Of a stretch of DNA of 64,000 nucleotides, positions 1 to 11,745 are shown in pieces (the first letter of the stretch is position 1; every line of letters begins with the position of its first letter). The position numbers and the translations under genes were made by a program. Source of the stretch: Brienomyrus brachyistius (lineage: Eukaryota; Chordata; Actinopteri; Osteoglossiformes; Mormyridae); NCBI RefSeq assembly GCF_023856365.1, contig NW_026042394.1, positions 372,001 through 436,000 of the forward strand. Direction: 5' to 3'. The notes beneath the pieces were generated by a model that was given only the letters and a program-made list of their open reading frames with translations, did not search any database and was not told the origin of the DNA.

Positions 1-128
1 AAAGGAAACATTGTTCCTCCTGGACCACGGTGCAACACAAAGAAGAAAAACAGAAACAACACAAGATGACACAAGTGCGGGCAAGATAGAACTATACAGA
101 GTGAAAGGAGCACAAACAGAGGGAGAAA

Positions 129-500
129 GTGCAAGATAAACACAAGAGCAACAATACAATACTACAGGACAAGACAGCGCAGTCAAGAACACAGAGTGCA
201 GCCAGAGCTAACCTGAATAGGGGCATCAAGGTTGCCAGGCAGGCAGAGAAACAGAAAATAGAGGTCTACTTCACATACAACAACCCACAGTGGGTGTGGC
301 AGGGAATACAACACATTACAAACTTCAAAGGCAACAACACCGTCACTGTTAACAGCAACGCCCTTTTAGCAAAGGAGCTAAACAGCTTCTTTGCTCGTCT
401 GGAGGAACACAGAGCAGACATAGCCACACTGCCCCCTCCCCCAATCTCCAGCACTCACAGACTCCCTCTGCAGGAACACCACGCGAGAAGGCACATTGCA
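129..500 (+). pseudogene. Rex/CR1-like LINE ORF fragment (linker before RT)
   Basis: An open frame runs from 129 to 536. From about residue 25 to 120 it reads like the segment just upstream of the reverse transcriptase in fish Rex/CR1-type non-LTR elements: a basic stretch, then VYFTYNNPQWVWQGIQHITN, then NSFFARLEEHRADIATLPPPP. The match ends near 500, where another LINE begins. RT text of the same kind resumes at 1068, so the two pieces were probably one element, now split and missing most of the RT. Family assignment is from remembered family patterns, not a search. Confidence 0.65.
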
Positions 501-502
501 TC

Positions 503-1067
503 TCTAGGTGTGTGGAGTTTAAGACAAGGCAAGTGATGCTACGATAATATAATTCCTTGGTAAGACCCCACCTAGAATATTGTGTGCGGGTTTGGTTACC
601 ATACCTTAAGAAGGACATTGCTGCCTTGGAAAAGGTGCAACGTAGGGCAACGAGAATGATTCCTGGTCTTAGAGGAATGTCTAATGAGGAGAGGTTAGCT
701 GAGCTGAATCTGTTTAGCCTCGAGCAAAGGAGACTAAGGGGGGACATAATCCAGGTGTTTAAGATTCTAACAGGTCTGGATGCTGTTCAGCCAAATGGCT
801 ATTTCAATGTTAGTTTAAATACCAGAACTCGTGGCCATAAGTGGAAATTAGCTGGAGAACATTTTAAAACGAATTTGATGAAGCATTTCTGTACACAGCG
901 TGTAGTTAGAGTATGGAATAGTCTTCCTGTTATTGTAACACAAGCTAAAACCCTGGGTTCTTTTAAATCAGAGCTAGATAAGATTTTTGAGCTATTAGCT
1001 AAGTTCTCCTCAAAGGAGCTTGATGGGCCGAATGGCCTCCTCTCATTTGTAAATCTCTTTGGTTCTT
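503..1067 (+). mobile_element. 5'-truncated CR1/L2-like LINE (C-terminal RT and 3' UTR)
   Basis: The frame starting at 557 encodes the C-terminal part of a non-LTR reverse transcriptase (key blocks VRPHLEYCVRVW, LEKVQRRATRMIPGLRG, FSLEQRRLRGDIIQVFKILT, NTRTRGHKWKL). It is followed by the 3' part of the same family seen in reverse at 13138-14124, including the stretch around GGGCCGAATGGCCTCCTCTC. The catalytic FADDTK region is absent, as expected for 5' truncation. The 3' end is near 1067, where a different RT fragment begins. Confidence 0.8.
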
Positions 1068-1180
1068 ATGAGTCAGCTTACAGAGATGAGGTCCAGAAAC
1101 TGATAGGTTGGAGTTCAGCAAACAATTTGGCACTAAACAGCACAAAGACAAAGGAATCACTGACTTCAGGAAGGATGGAG
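1068..1180 (+). pseudogene. Rex-like LINE RT fragment
   Basis: The translation YRDEVQKLIGWSSANNLALN followed by STKTKE matches the block after the ADDT box in Rex-type RTs (usually YRDEVEKLVEWCS then NNLALNTTKTKE). It is in frame with the preceding LINE only by accident. It is probably the continuation of the element whose upstream part is at 129-500, with the central RT lost. Confidence 0.6.
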
Positions 1181-1199
1181 GCGACACTGGCCTGCCTAG

Positions 1200-3282
1200 A
1201 TGGATGGATGGATGTTTTTATTGACATTGTAAGTACAATGAGATTTAGTTTGGAACGCGCCAGCAGCTACACAGTATATTTACAATTATATAGATTGTGA
1301 GGCATAAAATAAGGTGTGAGTAATATAACATAACGACATAATATAAGTAATCATTAATTAATCATTACAGATGGTATGAGGTGTGAACCGCTAGGCTGCT
1401 ATGGCATGTTTGGTATCAAACCGATGGAAAATCACTCCAGTTTCCAAATCTGGTCAGTGGTTACCACGAAAGTGAATATATCAAAAGTTACACCAGCCTA
1501 ACGAAAATCATCAATACAAGGGAAATCACTCTGGTCATAAATCTCAAAAGGACTGATACAGACCCCCTTCCGAAAGCCCGCCAAATGGATGGTCAGCCAT
1601 TGGTCCAGGAGTCGAATTCCTGGTCACTCCTATTCACGAACTTTACACTATAAAACCTGGCACCTCAGAACAAAGCCAGGAGAGGAGAAACAGAAGGGAG
1701 GAGAAAACAAAAGACCATCAGCACGAAGAGAGGCAGAGAACATCAGCCCAAGAGAAGAGAAGCCCACAAGAAGCCCTCCTGAAGCCTATCAGTGAAGACC
1801 CAGCTGGACAGAGAACTGCAACCAAGCCCAAGCTTCACCAGGAGAGGGAATCAGAGGGGCTCCACTCCAACAACCGCTGCAAACACCGCGCCTCCCTGAG
1901 TGCCATCACCCATCAGCTCATCAGCCTCCGCAACCAACTGCCAAGACCCCCCCCCCCCCACTCTGCAACCAAGTAAACAAACTTCCTTTCATTTATAACA
2001 ACCTAAACTCCTATTCACCTGCTATATTACTTTAGGACAGTATTTCCACAAATTGCTTGCTTTGCAGAACAGTATTTTCCCTTTTAAGGTTACTCATTTT
2101 AAATCTGGTCATTGCATTTTCATGATTACATTGTTTGTGTCCACTCCGTTATTTCGTGTTTATTGTTTGTTAGGTGTAATGTCTGTCTTATGTTAGTTAT
2201 AGGAATAAATGCATGTCTTTTACACAACTTCAGCCTCCGTTCATTGAGTGCTCACAAGAATCCCTGCCTGTGCGATCTACGCTCTGAAACCTCAAATTCG
2301 CCTGAAATATCGCGAGACTCTCTCTCATTGGCCGTGAGGGGAGCTTCGCTACCGATCGTTTACATTACCTGGTGACGCAGCTCGTTGGACAAGCCTTCTA
2401 TTCTAACCCAGGTTATTACGTGATACTGGTTATTAATGAGTTCCATTTAAGTCACACATTAACAGACTCACGGTGTTTCGCAATTGAGTTTGAGCCGACC
2501 ATTCAGCATAAAAATTGGTTAATAATCACAAGGCACAAGGTTTAAACTTATTCTGAGCACACAATTTAAACTTTTTATGACCGAACGTGCAGTGAAGAAG
2601 CGCTACTGTCAACTGGTTGCAAAAGTCGCACTCATGGCAATCTGAAGGCATTTAAGCGGGATCATATGGGCTTATTATAGTTATTTTTATTTCTATTATT
2701 AGTAGTTATATTATTTTGTTTTATTTTCGATGATTTCATTGTAGTTCTTTCGTATTAAACTGCAGTAAACTTTAACCCTATGTCTGACGAGATTCTCAGA
2801 TGTAGCGCTTTGTTTCCAGGTTCAATTCGGACGAGTGTCTCCGTTTCTATATATCCTGGGAGAGATCTCTCTATTAGCGAACGGGAATACTTGTTATGAG
2901 GTTCTAACCTAAATTATGTTGCGCTTGGACATAAGACCGATAGCTTAGTTACCTATCAGGATCATACTCGTATGTGTGTGCCTGCTTTAGACAAAGCAAG
3001 TTTAACACAACTTTGCGCTGTGAGCCAAGTGTGTGTCATTTAGAAATTGGGAGTCTCCTGTGCTTGAGACCCGCCGTGGTTAAGCACCATTTGCGACGAG
3101 ATATAGTGCACTCACAATTTAAATCTGTCGCCGTAACGCGTGCGCCGTCTCGCTTCAGTAATTGTTTTAAGGGGTTTTATACTGTGCAAGGCACAGAAGA
3201 AGGCCACAAGCAGCATGCGCATGCATTAAATGTGTGTGTCACTCATCTAGCGTCGGCAACCGCCTAGCTATATCTTTGGTTA
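1200..3282. other. Non-coding stretch; TATA-bearing purine-rich segment, no gene recognised
   Basis: No convincing gene. CTATAAAACC at about 1650 is followed by a purine-rich 150-bp tract and a C10 run near 1950, which could be an LTR R/U5-like region, but no boundaries or target duplications were found. The segment 2092-2206 recurs at 5985-6080. 2260-2400 is CpG-containing. Confidence 0.4.
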
Positions 3283-5098
3283 CCTCTAGTGGTCAGGCAT
3301 AGAACTACCACTCCATTTCGAAATTGCGCCTCTAGTGGCCAGGCATAGAACTACCACTCAATTTCGATATTGCGCCTCTAGTGGCCAGGCATAGAACTAC
3401 CACTCCATTTTGATATTGCGCCCCCGGTGGTCAGGCATAGAACTACCACTCCATTTCGATATTGCGCCCCCGGTGGTCAGGCATAGAACTACCACTCCAG
3501 TTCGAAATTGCGCCTCTAGTGGTCAGGCATAGAACTACCACTCCATTTCGAAATCGCGCCTCTAGTGGTCAGGCATAGAACTACCACTCCATTTCGATAT
3601 TGCGCCCCCGGTGGTCAGGCATAGAACTACCACTCCATTTCGAAATTGGGCTTCTAGTGGTCAGGCATAGAACTACCACTCAATTTTGAAATTGCGCTTC
3701 TAGTGGCAAGCCATAGAAGTACTACTCCATTTCGAAATCGCGCCTCTAGTGGTCAGGCATAGAACTACCACTCCATTTCGATATTGCGCCCCCGGTGGTC
3801 AGGCATAGAACTACCACTTCATTTCGAAATTGCGCTTCTAGTGGTCAGGCATAGAACTACCACTCAATTTTGAAATTGCGCTTCTAGTGACAAGCCATAG
3901 AACTACTACTCCATTTCGAAATCGCGCCTCTAGTGGTCAGGCATAGAACTACTATTCCATTTCGAAATCGTGCCTCTAGTGGTCAGGCATAGAACTACCA
4001 CTCCATTTCGAAATTGCGCCTCTAGTGGCCCGGCATAGAACTACCACTCAATTTCGATATTGCGCCTCTAGTGGCCAGGCATAGAACTACCACTCCATTT
4101 TGATATTGCGCCCCCGGTGGTCAGGCATAGAACTACCACTCCATTTCGATATTGCGCCCCCGGTGGTCAGGCATAGAACTACCACTCCAGTTCGAAATTG
4201 CGCCTCTAGTGGTCAGGCATAGAACTACCACTCCATTTCGAAATCGCGCCTCTAGTGGTCAGGCATAGAACTACCACTCCATTTCGATATTGCGCCCCCG
4301 GTGGTCAGGCATAGAACTACCACTCCATTTCGAAATTGGGCTTCTAGTGGTCAGGCATAGAACTACCACTCAATTTTGAAATTGCGCTTCTAGTGGCAAG
4401 CCATAGAAGTACTACTCCATTTCGAAATCGCGCCTCTAGTGGTCAGGCATAGAACTACCACTCCATTTCGATATTGCGCCCCCGGTGGTCAGGCATAGAA
4501 CTACCACTCCATTTCGAAATTGCGCTTCTAGTGGTCAGGCATAGAACTACCACTCAATTTTGAAATTGCGCTTCTAGTGACAAGCCATAGAACTACTACT
4601 CCATTTCGAAATCGCGCCTCTAGTGGTCAGGCATAGAACTACTATTCCATTTCGAAATCGTGCCTCTAGTGGTCAGGCATAGAACTACCACTCCATTTCG
4701 AAATTGCGCCCCCGGTGGTCAGGCATAGAACTACCACTCCATTTCGATATTGCGCCCCCGGTGGTCAGGCATAGAAGTACCACTCCATTTCGATATTGCG
4801 CCCCCGGTGGTCAGGCATAGAACTACCACTCCAGTTCGAAATTGCGCCTCCAGTGGTCAGGCATAGAACTACCACTCCATTTCAAAATCGCGCCTCCAGT
4901 GGTCAGGCATAGAACTACAACTCCATTTCGATATTGCGCCCCCGGTGGTCAGGCATAGAACTACCACTCCATTTCGAAATTGCGCTTCTAGTGGTCAGGC
5001 ATAGAACTACCACTCAATTTTGAAATTGCGCTTCTAGTGGCAAGCCATAGCAGTGCCACTCCATTGAAATTGCACCTCTAGTGGTCCGCCATAGTAGG
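3283..5098. repeat. 46-bp minisatellite with 690-bp higher-order unit
   Basis: About 39 tandem units of 46 bp, spaced exactly 46 bp (for example AGGCAT at 3295 and 3341). Two main unit types alternate: one with TCTAGTGGTCAGGC and one with CCCGGTGGTCAGGC, and TTCGAAAT/TTCGATAT and AAATTGCGC/AAATCGCGC variants. The order of variants repeats with a period of 690 bp (15 units): 3301-3990 and 3991-4680 are nearly identical, then a partly shuffled third block follows to about 5040, with decayed units to 5098. Each unit has a 6-bp hairpin AGTGGT...ACCACT. Units touch with no spacers. Confidence 0.95.
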
Positions 5099-5879
5099 TT
5101 AACAACATCTGAGTTGGGTCTCTGGTGGTCAACTGCGGTGATACAACACGCATAATTGGACACACAGGTTCTTGCCTGAAAGCAGGAATCAACTTCACAG
5201 ACTAAATCAGTTTGATCACAATACATTAACATCCAATTAGGTTATTGTTGCATAACTAATTGATGTTTACAATTGAATAAGAAACACAATTCATTTGGTT
5301 TGATTCCCGTTTAACCTTTTTGATTTATTTTAGGTTTTATTTCACCTTATGCTTTCATTCATTCCATCTCCCCCAACAAGGGGACTTGCATAGAAGTTCA
5401 ACCACTATTAACAACAGTAAACCAGTTACGTACACAATCCCATCAGGAAGTCGTTTGGATGTGATCAGTTGAGCCCTTCGGGTGCTGGGTGCTTACCATT
5501 CGCTCTCTGTTGGTTGAGCTTGTCTGTGGCTCTGCTGTCACTGCTTGTGATCGTACAGTTTGTCAGAACCGAAGGGGAGTTCTCAGCAATTGGATGCCCA
5601 AAAGCGTGTCAGCCCGGCTACACCCACTGACTCATTACGGGCAAGGCTGACAGGTACCTCAGGCGGTCATTACAACTTTTGAGCAGGACTTCGTTTAGGG
5701 TGAGTTCTGAGAACGGCCCTAGCTTGGACTCTCACTAGGGTGGGTGATACCTGAAGGCAATTTTGCCAGCCGATAAGCTCCACCTGGGTTGTCTCAGTTG
5801 TGCATACAGAATACGCCCTTCCAAGTTAACATTGCTGGGGATCGGGGGAGTGGAAGCCGGACTCAGGCTTGCTTGGCTG
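5099..5879. other. Unassigned non-coding stretch
   Basis: No frame with recognisable similarity. GC-moderate sequence from 5450 to 5860 precedes a LINE fragment at 5880; it may be part of a mobile element 5' region, but nothing identifies it. Confidence 0.4.
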
Positions 5880-6085
5880 GGAGAATGATTCCTGGTCTTA
5901 GAGGAATGTTTAATGAGGAGAGGTTAGCTGAGCTGAATCTGTTTAGCCTCGAGCAAAGGAGACTAAGGGGGGACATAATCCAGGTGTTAAATCTGGTCAT
6001 TGCATTACATTTTTTTTGTATCCACTCCTTTATTTCGTGTTTATTGTTTGTTAGGTGTAATGTCTGTCTTATGTTAGTTATATCC
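5880..6085 (+). repeat. Deleted duplicate of the 653-2206 region (LINE piece joined to 2.1-kb piece)
   Basis: 5880-5987 is nearly identical to 653-761 of the first LINE (GAGAATGATTCCTGGTCTTA through ATCCAGGTGTT). It is joined directly to 5988-6080, which matches 2098-2206 (AAATCTGGTCATTGCATT, then TTATTTCGTGTTTATTGTTT and CTTATGTTAGTTATA). The two parents lie in the same order 1.3 kb apart. Confidence 0.8.
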
Positions 6086-6226
6086 ATCCATCCATTTTCC
6101 AAACTGCTTATCCTACTGGGTCGCGGGTGGTCCGGAACCTATCCCGGAATGTGGAATGGGCACGAGGCAGGGAACAATCCAGGATGGGGGGCAGCCCATC
6201 ACAGGGCACACTCACACACAAATCGT
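6084..6226 (-). repeat. SINE copy 1, tRNA-derived (GGAT)n-tail family, partial
   Basis: Starts with CCATCCATCCATTTTCC, then a degenerate AAACTGCTTATCCTACTGGG, and runs to CAGGGCACACTCACACAC. This is the tail half of the family seen nearly complete at 37479-37829, in reverse. It lacks the Pol III-type head. Confidence 0.85.
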
Positions 6227-6967
6227 GATTATATTATTGCACTATACTGTATAAATAAAAAGTAAACTTAATACCAGTTGTGGTAATAAAGTGCACAGAG
6301 AGTAAGAGAGAGTAGGGTTTCACATAAACGTATGTTCATTAGCATTTAGTATTCTGATGGCTTTGGGGTTAGAAGCTCTTATTAAATCTGGTTGTTCTGC
6401 AATGCATACTGCGGTAACGTTTACCAGAGGGCAGAAGTTCAAACATCTCATGTGCTAGGTGCGTGGGATCTTTTTTAAATATAATTATGCATATGTAGAA
6501 CTAGGGATATGATCCTGTTAAGTATGATAGTTCTGTCTCATTATTGCAGGATCGACATCCATAGTAACTGTGGTGATCTATCCATTTGTGTGCATGTCTG
6601 TGTGTGTGTGTGCGAGCGGGTATACCTATCCTACCCCATAGCGTGATAAATACCTGTTTTTTTTTTCCCTTATGGGGACCACGAAACTGAAAACCAGGAA
6701 AACTCTATTTTATAAAAATCTGTGACTGCTGTGGAAAAACTAAAAATGCAAAACCTCTTTTATTTTGCTTGGTTACTTATGGTTATGGTTAGGGCAGGGT
6801 GGGGGTTAAGATTGTCATAGTTAGCGTTAGCATTTATCCAATAGAAGTCAATGAGCGGGCCCCATAAGGATAGGTATACCCTATGTGTGTGCATGTGTGT
6901 GTTTGTCCCATATTGCCTGGGCTTCAGGATACCTCATAACCCGGAACTTCATCAGAAGTAGTTAGAA

Positions 6968-7025
6968 AATGGATGAATGGATGGATGGATGGATGGATGG
7001 ATGGATGGATGGATGGATGGATGGA
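6968..7025. repeat. (GGAT)n microsatellite
   Basis: Nearly perfect ATGG/GGAT tetramers, preceded by AGTAGTTAGAAAATGG. This looks like the expanded tail of a SINE of the same family whose body has decayed. Confidence 0.9.
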
Positions 7026-7399
7026 CAGATCAATAAAAGTACAGAACATCCATTTTACAAAGAACCATCAACACTAAATGTATGCACTGGTCATGCTCCT
7101 GGAAATTAAACTTTTCTGAAAAGCAGCATGTTCATAAATTAGCTGCTGTTATACCTTGGGGGAACAAATGCAGATGAAATTGTAAAACAAACTGCAGTGG
7201 CAAAACAGTTCTGGCTGCCTGTGCTGCCCTGCCTGCCCGCCCTCCTGCCCATTACGTCCTGCCTGTGCCACCCTCCTGCCTGCCCTCCTGCCTGTTTACG
7301 TCTTTCCTGTGTGCCCTGCTGCCAGTTATTCTGTATTTACATCCGGACTTAACTAATTGAACCATATAAACCATATAAATCAGGACTTTGTTAACGTGA

Positions 7400-7615
7400 C
7401 TTCTGACCTGTGGAGGATGGGCTCCCCCTTTCACTCTGGTTCCTCCAAAGGTTTCTTACTATGACTGAGTTTATCCTTGCCAATGTCGCTTTCTAATTTT
7501 TCAGGCTAGATCTTGCTCACTGGGACAATTGGGCAGGGACAAAGTAAAGTGCTTTGAGACAATGTAAGGCTATGAAAATGTACTATACAAAATAAAGTGA
7601 ATTGACTTGAGTAAT
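7400..7615 (+). repeat. 3' end of an L2-type LINE or derived SINE
   Basis: Contains GGTTCCTCCAAAGGTTTCTT, CCTTGCCAATGTCGC, GCTCACTGGGACAATTGGG, GTGCTTTGAGACAATGTAAG and ends in AAATAAAGTGAATTGACTTG. This order is a conserved fish LINE/SINE 3' tail. No coding part is visible upstream. Confidence 0.6.
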
Positions 7616-9462
7616 GTGGCACAAAGCAACCCTTCTTTGCCACAGGAAATGTCTGGTGCAATTTCTTTTTTAATTGTACATGTCAATTGCATAATACCCT
7701 AAACTAATTCATTATTATTTCTATTATTATCATCATCATCAGTATTTCATTAGTATTCCATGGTATTTAGATTTTTCAGGAATCAGTGTGTGTACTGTAT
7801 ACTTTTTAATTTATTTGCACTATGTGTAGTGTCTCTGCAGCTGTATATACTTGCTGCATTATGCACAAGAACTTCCCTCAGGCATCAGTATAGTTAATCA
7901 AATGTAATATTTCTTGCTTGTTTATTAAGTTGTTTTAGGTATTTTGTGTGTTCCACTTAATTTAGTGTAATTAGTCCTAGTTGACTCAGGTTTAGTTAGA
8001 TTTTTCCTTCTGTTGTTCCTCTGCATCATGCTACTGTCATAAAATTTCAATGTCTTACCTAACTTAAGAGTTTTGTGCATTGTGTTTTGGAGAGAAAGAA
8101 ATCATTACTTTTTTTCTTTAGATTCATCCACTGATTCTATCACCTATGACACATTCCCCCTGAATATTTGTTTGTTTATTTATGTATTTGCTTGGGGGAT
8201 GGAATTAACAAACAGAAATAACTGAATGAATCAGGGTAGTGAAAAACATTTATAAACTTATCATTTTGGTATTGGTACGATCCTGTTCTGGTTAGTTAGC
8301 CGAGGGAGTAAATCATCCGGAGTTTCATCTCTCAATCTCCTCCTACACCCACTCAGCATCACAGTATGGACTCCCCAATGCAACTGATCTGCACGTATTT
8401 GTACTCTGGGAGGAAATTGAAGCCCCCATAGGAAAAACTCAAAGCCTACAGACATATGCACAAAACCAGGGGACATGCTCAGTTCTGCAGGCCTGGAAGT
8501 GTGAGAGAAGGCTATTTATTGAGTTTCCCCTCTGCCCCTGGTAAAGATGAAACATGCACAAGTCATTAAACACACATATACTTACATGAAAGTCTGACTG
8601 ATACTGGAGCTTCCAGTGCCCGTAAACCAGGTACTGGGGTACTCCATTTCCTTCTTGATAATTAGCGCCATTGAAAAAAAAACGGTGCCTTTCCTAATAT
8701 TAACTGACTCTCAGACAAATGTACTGCTTGAAGACCCTGCCACTATTCGCATTTTCCAGCAGGAGTCACAAATCTTCATTGCATTCAGTTTATTCTCAGA
8801 TGAGCTCATGCATGTTTCTATGTGCATCTTTACACTTAAACAAATACAGCTAACCTCTGTTGTTATATTCCATATATATTTGTCGTGACTGGCCTTTTTT
8901 CTCAAATGATGGATTTCTGAAACTAAAACTGACAGTATTCTAAAATATTTATATTGCCACATCATCGACACATGTTCTAATATGACATAGCATTCCCCTG
9001 GACCATAGTGCGACTTAGAGACAAGATATAACATGCCCTTCACGGTAAAACACTAGATAGGTGCAACACTTAATGTCAACGTTGTCAATGTCAATGTTGA
9101 CTTAATGTCAACGTTAAATTAATGGATTCGCAAATTAAGTAACACGGTTACAGTACAAAAACGAGCAGAGCTGTGTATGGCATGACTATCTCGCGGCGGC
9201 GACAAAATATGCTTATCCTTCTAATTATTCAGAAGAAAATATATTTGCAAGCACAGCCGTTCACGGCTTCCGTACAAAAAGCTGTCACTACGCTACAGGA
9301 AGAATACACGACCAATATAGGATTTACACAAGTCTGCTTCTTTTGTTTTATTTAGTAACAACTTTCACAAAAATTGACAGCAATACTGCTAAAAGTGTAG
9401 ATCTGTTGCCAAATTAAATAAACAAAGAAATTAATCATAAAAATATTCAAAGTATATACAGC
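7616..9462. other. Non-coding stretch
   Basis: AT-rich with small open frames but no recognisable protein. 9069-9113 has a short direct repeat CTTAATGTCAACGTT with an internal inverted GTCAA/TTGAC pair. Confidence 0.5.
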
Positions 9463-9606
9463 CAGGGGCGCCGCTAGCAATTTTGGGCCCTATGACAAAA
9501 TATGAGGTTGGGCCCCCCTACCACACCCATTCAGATCTCTGGGGGCCCCTAAAGGGCGTGGGCCCTTAGAATTGTCCCAACTTTCCCCCCCTTAGCGGCG
9601 CCCCTG
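9463..9606. mobile_element. 144-bp hAT-type MITE with 8-bp target duplication
   Basis: Ends CAGGGGCGCCGCTAG and CTTAGCGGCGCCCCTG are near-perfect terminal inverted repeats. The flanks carry the same octamer TATACAGC (9455-9462 and 9607-9614). The 8-bp duplication and CAGGG ends fit hAT-type mobilisation. The interior has GGGCCC-rich text and no coding capacity. Confidence 0.9.
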
Positions 9607-9614
9607 TATACAGC

Positions 9615-10136
9615 TAACCATTTCCAATCGAAAAGTACATACAAGTCTCCAATATAAGTTATACAATGGAGCGCAGATAAAACTTTTAAATAGTAATTAA
9701 CCAAACTATATAAAGAATACAAGTTTGAATACAGGTAATTTGTATAAATTTTACTGTGTTCAGACTGAAAAATCAGCACCAGCCTTACACACATTGCAGT
9801 TCTGCTTTTTTCTTCTTTTAGCATAATTACCCGTTTCACGTTCACGAGGCAGAAGATCCCTGCAAATGTGAAAATTCACAAGTAACAGGCACCATTAACC
9901 TCAAGCCATAACAGTCTGCTAGCCTGAACAATAGCAAACTCTATGTATTACCAATTATTACGCAGGTTGTCACTTTATCAAATCATGACTGTTACTAAGA
10001 AGTGGGAGTGAAACGCGTGTCACGAGATCTCGCGATATTACAACATGACGAGATTTCTCGTTGGAGCGAAAAGCCGTTTCACGAATGCGCTGCAAATGAG
10101 CTGCTGTAAATATGTCGGCATCTGACTAAATTACTA
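9615..10136. other. Non-coding, CpG/CTCGCGA-rich lead into BED remnant
   Basis: 10018-10060 has CACGAGATCTCGCGATATTA then ACGAGATTTCTCG, a palindromic pattern often found near hAT/ZBED transposon ends. No terminal repeats could be fixed. Confidence 0.35.
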
Positions 10137-10140
10137 TAGT

Positions 10141-10328
10141 AGATACCCCAGACACTTTTGAATCTTTTGTGTGTCAGCATTTCGGGTGCCCGGCGGAAAA
10201 TATAAATGGCGAAAGGGAGACAGACAAAACACGAACCATCTGTAAGGACTGTAGAAAGCTAATGCCGCACACAGCGGCTAATGCTACTACTAACTACTAT
10301 GCAAAGCCATTTGCAGCACCATCATAGC
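10141..10328 (+). pseudogene. BED-type zinc finger remnant of a hAT/ZBED transposon
   Basis: In frame from GAT at 10142: DTPDTFESFVCQHFGCPAEN, a spacer, then KTRTICKDCRKLMPHTAANA and TTNYY, ending at TAG near 10326. The FV.QHFG start, the C-x2-C pair (ICKDC) and the N-T-T-N block fit the N-terminal BED finger of ZBED/hAT transposases. The final histidine pair is not seen, no catalytic region follows, and no start codon is in frame just upstream. A decayed N-terminal fragment. Confidence 0.6.
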
Positions 10329-11505
10329 TCTTTATTTAAATTCACTGCACCGGTGAAGAAAACATTTTTAAAAAAATGTTATGTTTATTATTGGGTGCTT
10401 TCCACTTCATGCACCCACATACAGCGCTAGCTTAAAGCAATGCATTCTGGTCCTGACGCAATGCATCATGGTTATATTTTTTTATCGCCCGTTGCATTAC
10501 GTCACCATGTCACATGGTACCAAAACTCCGCGAGAGCAAGACACATCAGGCAGCACCTCTTAGCAGGCTGCACAGGCTGGATCCGCCTCCATTACGACAC
10601 AACTTTGCCCTTATTGGCTTAAGATTTTAGTTACATACATGACGTTTGTATATCTGCTATTTCTCCCGAGAAGCAGGTAAAGCGGTAACTGCTTTTCAAT
10701 TAATTTACTTGGTAAAATTAAATTTAAATAAATGATATGAATATTGTAATAGTACTCGTGAGCTTTGTTTGTTGTTAGTTACTGTAATGTTGCGCTGCTT
10801 TATTTGTTTAATCGTCTTGTCTGTGAAGACATTCAAGTTAATCAAATAAGAACTGCACTGTACACTGTACATGACCATAAAAACTTTGAATCCTTGAAAT
10901 AAATGTTTTTGATCTTTTCCTTGGCAGTTATCTTTTTACACAGGGCCTCTATGTACACAATAGTTATTTTTTTCACGACTAACAGTATGGATCAGGAGTT
11001 GGTTATTGTAAAAGAAGTAATGTGCATGCAGGTGATATTTGTATAGATTTATATTTACCCCTAGGTGATAAGTTTGACAGTCATTTCTTTTACCGTTTGG
11101 CCTCTCGGTTGAACATAATAGTGGCGCGAGCAGCTCCACTTGGTTTTTTAAAAATACTCAGCCATGAACTTTTGGTGAACTCAGGTGAATCCCTTCCTTC
11201 AGTAGTAAACCTTGGTAGTTTCAGCCGTTTACACATTGTCTCACTAAAAGGTTGATAATATATTTGTCCTTTTACATAGTGATAAAATATACGCGATAAA
11301 AATGTGAATATTCATAGATTCAGGACTAACAAAGTAGCTAACAGAAACTCAGACTAACAAAAGGTGCAAATACATACTCAGTTGGTTCCATTGTGTTGAT
11401 TACATTATAATGTTTACATTGTAATGATTATATCATGGATATTTGGCATACTTTTTATAAAATCGTAATTCTTATATTCTGCGTTATATAGTGCTAAATA
11501 ATATT
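10329..11505. other. Non-coding stretch
   Basis: Only short frames without recognisable domains. 10440-10480 has two copies of CAATGCAT-type text. Nothing supports a gene. Confidence 0.45.
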
Positions 11506-11509
11506 CCAT

Positions 11510-11745
11510 AGATGGATGGACTTTATTAATCCCCGTGGGGAAATTGTGTTTTTTATGTCTCCCTCAACTTACTCTTTGTGGAGTAAGTTGTCCGCGAAGT
11601 GCAGCTACCTGTTGGGGCGCCCAGGGAGCTGGGGGTTAAGGGCCTTGCTCAAGGACCCACAGACGTGCTGAGGCTGGGTTAGTTTCAACTGGTGACCTCA
11701 TTACAGGCACAAGGACTGACCCCTGCCCCCCAACTGTGTATGAGT
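11510..11745 (-). repeat. Second SINE family, copy 1 (tail CCCCACGGGGATTAATAAAG)
   Basis: On the plus strand it begins GACTTTATTAATCCCCGTGG, then has AGTAAGTTGTCCGCGAAG, GAGCTGGGGGTTAAGGGCC, TTGCTCAAGGACCCACAGA and a degenerate box B near 11680. The better copy at 28105-28320 has the same order, so they are one family. Read on the minus strand, the head has a Pol III box B and the tail a LINE-like 3' end. Confidence 0.75.

Noticed and set aside
3283..5098. CRISPR-like array
   Set aside because: Units touch directly with no unique spacers and the DNA is from a vertebrate; it is a minisatellite.
8261..9043. Several 70-110 aa frames
   Set aside because: No recognisable similarity, no splice context; probably chance.
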